From: a virus
DNA length: 24,680 nt
Strand: one strand, 5' to 3'
IMG/VR virus record: IMGVR_UViG_3300014839_000038
Location: 1-24,680 of that record
Below, one piece after another: positions 22,813 through 24,680 of the stretch. The position numbers were made by a program, and so were the translations under genes. The notes under the pieces were generated by a model. The model worked only from the letters and a program-made list of their open reading frames with translations, searched no databases and was not told where the DNA came from. Numbering within the stretch: position 1 is the first letter of the stretch; every line of letters starts with the position of its first letter.

Positions 22813-23108
22813 GATGAATGCCCCATGAACGTCTTTGCCACGTATGTCACAACCGCTCCACCGGCTGCTGCAAAGCCCGAATACCATGCAATTCGGTTCT
22901 CGAGCCTTGCAACTCGGGGTTCGAGTTTATCATGCACAAATGAGCCAACTTCGTTTCCGGAACTCTGCTCTAGCTTCCGCAATCGCCCATCCAACTCGGT
23001 ATGCTGGTTTGCGTTCCGGGTGTCCTGGATGCCGAGTTGGTCCACAAGCTGCCTCGTTCGTCCGTCAATCTGGCCAACCAAAAAGTGAATGTCATCCAGA
23101 GTTGTCAT
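22809..23108 (-). CDS. Coiled-coil protein with C-terminal membrane anchor, 99 aa
   Basis: The ATG at 23108 has AAAGGA 7 bases upstream. Residues about 1-70 are charged coiled coil (DGRTRQLVDQLGIQDTRNAN; LDGRLRKLEQSSG; PRVARLENRI), followed by one membrane span at about 74-92 (WYSGFAAAGGAVVTYVAKTF). This layout is like XhlA-type hemolysin/holin-associated proteins. Its stop overlaps the tailspike GTG. It may help membrane disruption at lysis or anchor a tail-assembly step. A second protein of the same layout lies directly upstream. Confidence 0.65.
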   Translation of the reverse strand: MTTLDDIHFLVGQIDGRTRQLVDQLGIQDTRNANQHTELDGRLRKLEQSSGNEVGSFVHDKLEPRVARLENRIAWYSGFAAAGGAVVTYVAKTFMGHSS

Positions 23109-23143
23109 CGCACGATCCTTTTAGGCCCTTGAACTAGGCAACA

Positions 23144-23521
23144 TTAATGCGCTGTTCTGTAGAGTATCGTCGCAGCCGCCACCAAAAACATCGCAACCGA
23201 AAATACGATGTACCAAAGCTTGTCGCTGCCCTTTTCTGCCCCACGCATCAGGATCACGTCAGCCTCGACCGCAGTGAGCCTCGTTGTGGTAGATTCGTGT
23301 TTCCCCTCGAACTCCGCCCGCGGCAAGAACATAGTGGCCTGATCCGCCGCCATGCCCCGCATTTCATTGAGGCCAGTCTTAGCGACATCGAGAGCTTTAT
23401 CGCCCGCGTCGGCCCGTTGAACGACGAGTTCTTTGAGCGCTCCAATTTGGTCTGAGACGCGGGCAAACCGCTCGTCGAGAAACTTCTCAAAATGGCTGTT
23501 ATCAGGTTCAGGCATGGCCAT
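23144..23521 (-). CDS. Coiled-coil protein with C-terminal membrane anchor, 125 aa
   Basis: ATG at 23521 is preferred (AGGAA 9 bases upstream, TGATG overlap with the small lipoprotein stop) over the TTG just before it and the ATG two codons later. The N-terminal ~95 residues are soluble and helical with heptad character (FEKFLDERFARVSDQIGALK; TRLTAVEADVILM). A single membrane span lies at about 103-120 (LWYIVFSVAMFLVAAATILY). It has the same layout as the 99-aa protein that follows, so the two may act as a pair, but they are not clearly similar in sequence. A lysis-accessory (XhlA-like) function is a guess. Confidence 0.65.
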   Translation of the reverse strand: MAMPEPDNSHFEKFLDERFARVSDQIGALKELVVQRADAGDKALDVAKTGLNEMRGMAADQATMFLPRAEFEGKHESTTTRLTAVEADVILMRGAEKGSDKLWYIVFSVAMFLVAAATILYRTAH

Positions 23522-23631
23522 CAATTGCAGTTCCTAGGATCGAACATCGGACACGCCGCGAGATGAATGAGGCCGCACCCCGCCGCCGAAGCGGCGAGGA
23601 CCACGAGGATGACGAGTGCAACGACGCGCAT
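23521..23631 (-). CDS. Small lipoprotein, 36 aa
   Basis: ATG at 23631 lies one base after the stop of the 106-aa gene (TGACATG) and its own TGA overlaps the next ATG, which suggests coupled translation; no strong ribosome site is seen. The product is a signal peptide with lipobox (MRVVALVILVVLAASAAGC, Cys19), then only 18 residues with two more Cys (CPMFDPRNC). Outer-membrane spanins of the Rz1 type are also small lipoproteins, but they are usually Pro-rich, which this is not. Spanin or entry-exclusion roles are both possible. Confidence 0.55.
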   Translation of the reverse strand: MRVVALVILVVLAASAAGCGLIHLAACPMFDPRNCN

Positions 23632-23632
23632 G

Positions 23633-23953
23633 TCAAGCGACCGGCGGTGCGAGCGGATCGGTCAAGCCTTCGTCCTTGCCGGCCTGGACGAGGGCTGCGT
23701 CCAGCGTGGTGCTCATCGTTTCGAGCGCTGTCATCTGATCCGCAGTCAGCGGGCCACTGGACTGCACCGCCGCGATCATGTCCTTCACCGAGGCGATGAG
23801 GTTCGGGAACACGGCGATGACGTCGGGGATGATCTTATCGAGCAGGGAGATGATCTTCGCTGCCGCCGAGGTCGAGCCGCCCGTGACGTCCGGCAACAGG
23901 TTGACGACGAGATCGAGGATGGCCTGGATGATCAGGCCGGCTGTGGTGAGCAT
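23633..23953 (-). CDS. Small hydrophobic helical protein, 106 aa
   Basis: The ATG at 23953 has AAGGAA 7 bases upstream. The first ~70 residues are amphipathic to hydrophobic helices (LTTAGLIIQAILDLVVNLLP; AAAKIISLLDKIIPDVIAVF; PNLIASVKDMIAAVQ); the C-terminus is more acidic and soluble. A clean signal peptide or full transmembrane span is not certain. It lies in a block of small membrane-linked genes, so membrane association is plausible. I do not recognise the family. Confidence 0.6.
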   Translation of the reverse strand: MLTTAGLIIQAILDLVVNLLPDVTGGSTSAAAKIISLLDKIIPDVIAVFPNLIASVKDMIAAVQSSGPLTADQMTALETMSTTLDAALVQAGKDEGLTDPLAPPVA

Positions 23954-23978
23954 GTTGGGGTTCCTTCTGTGATGGTGC

Positions 23979-24380
23979 TCAGGAAGCGGGGTTGAGGCCG
24001 GCGCTGACGAGGTCCGCCTTGAGCGTCTGGTAGACCGTCATGAGCGTGTTGTAGTTGGCGACGGGGATCGAGCCCCCGTTGTTGGTGCGCAGCAGCTTGA
24101 GCACGGCGTCGCGGTCTTGGCCGTAGATGCGGAGGTCGGAGAACACTTTCTGCTCGGTTGCGCGGTTGCACGCCTGCGCCGTTCCTTTCAGCGAGTGGCA
24201 GGACGTGATGTAGCCCGTGCCGAGCCCTTCGGCCGTGTTGTAGGAGTCGACCAGCACCTGAGCGACCTGAGGTGTAACAGTCGCGCCGGTGATCGTGGTA
24301 GCGACGCCGCTGCAACTTGCCGCGGTCAGTAGCGGGAGAGCGAAGGCGATGACAAGGGCCGATGCGAGTTTGAGCTTCAT
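23979..24380 (-). CDS. Lipoprotein of unknown function, 133 aa
   Basis: I choose ATG at 24380, preceded by GGAGA 7 bases upstream, rather than the longer upstream frame. The N-terminus MKLKLASALVIAFALPLLTA-ASC is a signal peptide with a lipobox-like end, Cys at about residue 23. The mature part is mostly helical (QVAQVLVDSYNTAEGLGTGY; NRATEQKVFSDLRIYGQDRD) with two further Cys (about residues 61 and 71) that could form a disulfide in the periplasm. Function unknown; a role at lysis or in superinfection exclusion would fit an exported phage lipoprotein. Confidence 0.65.
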   Translation of the reverse strand: MKLKLASALVIAFALPLLTAASCSGVATTITGATVTPQVAQVLVDSYNTAEGLGTGYITSCHSLKGTAQACNRATEQKVFSDLRIYGQDRDAVLKLLRTNNGGSIPVANYNTLMTVYQTLKADLVSAGLNPAS

Positions 24381-24381
24381 T

Positions 24382-24680
24382 TCAGTCTCCAATCTTGGTG
24401 TTGAGGTTTCCAACTGGCGTGATTGGCGCATTGACCTGGGGGGCGCTCGCGGTGTCGGCGACAACCTTGACGCCGTTGGTCTTGTCTGCGTTGACCGCGG
24501 AGATCATTACAGTTTGCGAAACCTGATGTCTCTTGTACCAGCCAATAGCGGCTGACACACCGAGCCCGGCGACGAGAACAAGATCGTTGGCTAGTACCGA
24601 TTGGTCGGCGGCGGGGATAACGCCCTTGGAGGCTGCCCAGCCGACAGCCGACATCGCCAGACTCAGAGCGATCGTGGTCA
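24382..24680 (-). CDS. Two-helix membrane protein, holin-like (5' end at window edge)
   Basis: The frame stays open to the right edge. The ATG at 24654 has no clear ribosome site, and reading upstream extends the first helix (TTIALSLAMSAVGWAASKGV). The last two bases of the window (TG on the minus strand) could be the end of an ATG lying one base outside, so the start is probably at 24681. Two membrane helices are expected, at about residues 2-21 and 37-53 (LVLVAGLGVSAAIGWYKRH), followed by a soluble tail. This layout fits small phage holins. Its stop lies one base from the ATG of the lipoprotein gene. Confidence 0.6.
   Translation of the reverse strand, partial: TTIALSLAMSAVGWAASKGVIPAADQSVLANDLVLVAGLGVSAAIGWYKRHQVSQTVMISAVNADKTNGVKVVADTASAPQVNAPITPVGNLNTKIGD

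Noticed and set aside
22813-22887. Upstream extension of the tailspike gene to position 22887
   Set aside because: It would overlap the preceding gene by 79 bases and bury the signal peptide; GTG at 22812 gives a coupled GTGA junction.
24381-24464. Upstream extension of the 133-aa lipoprotein
   Set aside because: The extension overlaps the holin-like gene and hides the signal peptide; ATG at 24380 has a good ribosome site.
1-24680. CRISPR arrays, tRNA genes, insertion sequences, integrase
   Set aside because: No spaced direct repeats, no cloverleaf-like sequence and no transposase or recombinase frame was seen on either strand.

Overview
This window is the virion-structural half of a tailed dsDNA phage genome (free phage or prophage; no integrase, attachment site or tRNA is visible). 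The core genes follow the order of Salmonella phage P22: large terminase, portal, scaffold, coat, gp4-like, gp10-like, then three proteins in the slots of the ejection proteins gp7, gp20 and gp16. This points to a short-tailed phage (podovirus). The host cannot be read directly. The moderately high GC, strong AAGGAG-type ribosome sites and a Tat-type motif suit a Gram-negative, probably proteobacterial, host; an alphaproteobacterium is my guess.

Almost all genes lie on the minus strand and read right to left. From 24680 to 22809 is a block of six small membrane or envelope proteins: a two-helix holin-like protein cut by the window edge, two lipoproteins, a hydrophobic helical protein, and two coiled-coil proteins with C-terminal membrane anchors. 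From 22812 to 19141 are two large tail proteins (head-binding/tailspike-like and fibre-like), both starting with Sec signal peptides. From 19040 to 11512 is the packaging and head module: terL, portal, an M15 peptidase, an unknown protein, scaffold, a chimera of a Tat-type signal and a coat N-terminus, and the coat protein. From 11457 to 6859 are small accessory proteins with the gp4-like and gp10-like neck proteins. From 6881 to 5825 a lower-GC pair encodes a sulfotransferase-like and a GNAT-like enzyme. From 5822 to 242 are four ejection or internal virion proteins. At the far left two small plus-strand reading frames converge on this operon.

The genes are packed tightly, with TGATG, GTGA, ATGA and TAATG junctions that suggest translational coupling. 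No stretch over 300 bases lacks a gene. The only notable gaps are 19041-19140 (perfect 9-bp inverted repeat and a weak promoter candidate before terL), 12742-12871 (run of hairpins before the coat gene), 11458-11511 and 20614-20688 (hairpin). No small terminase gene is recognisable beside terL.

The most unusual feature is a 118-residue chimera between scaffold and coat genes. It joins a twin-arginine signal motif to a copy of the coat protein's N-terminal arm, and the DNA of the copied part matches the coat gene at 74 of 86 positions by hand alignment. Other points are the signal peptides on tail proteins, the sulfotransferase-like gene, and an AT-rich patch with extra residues inside terL.
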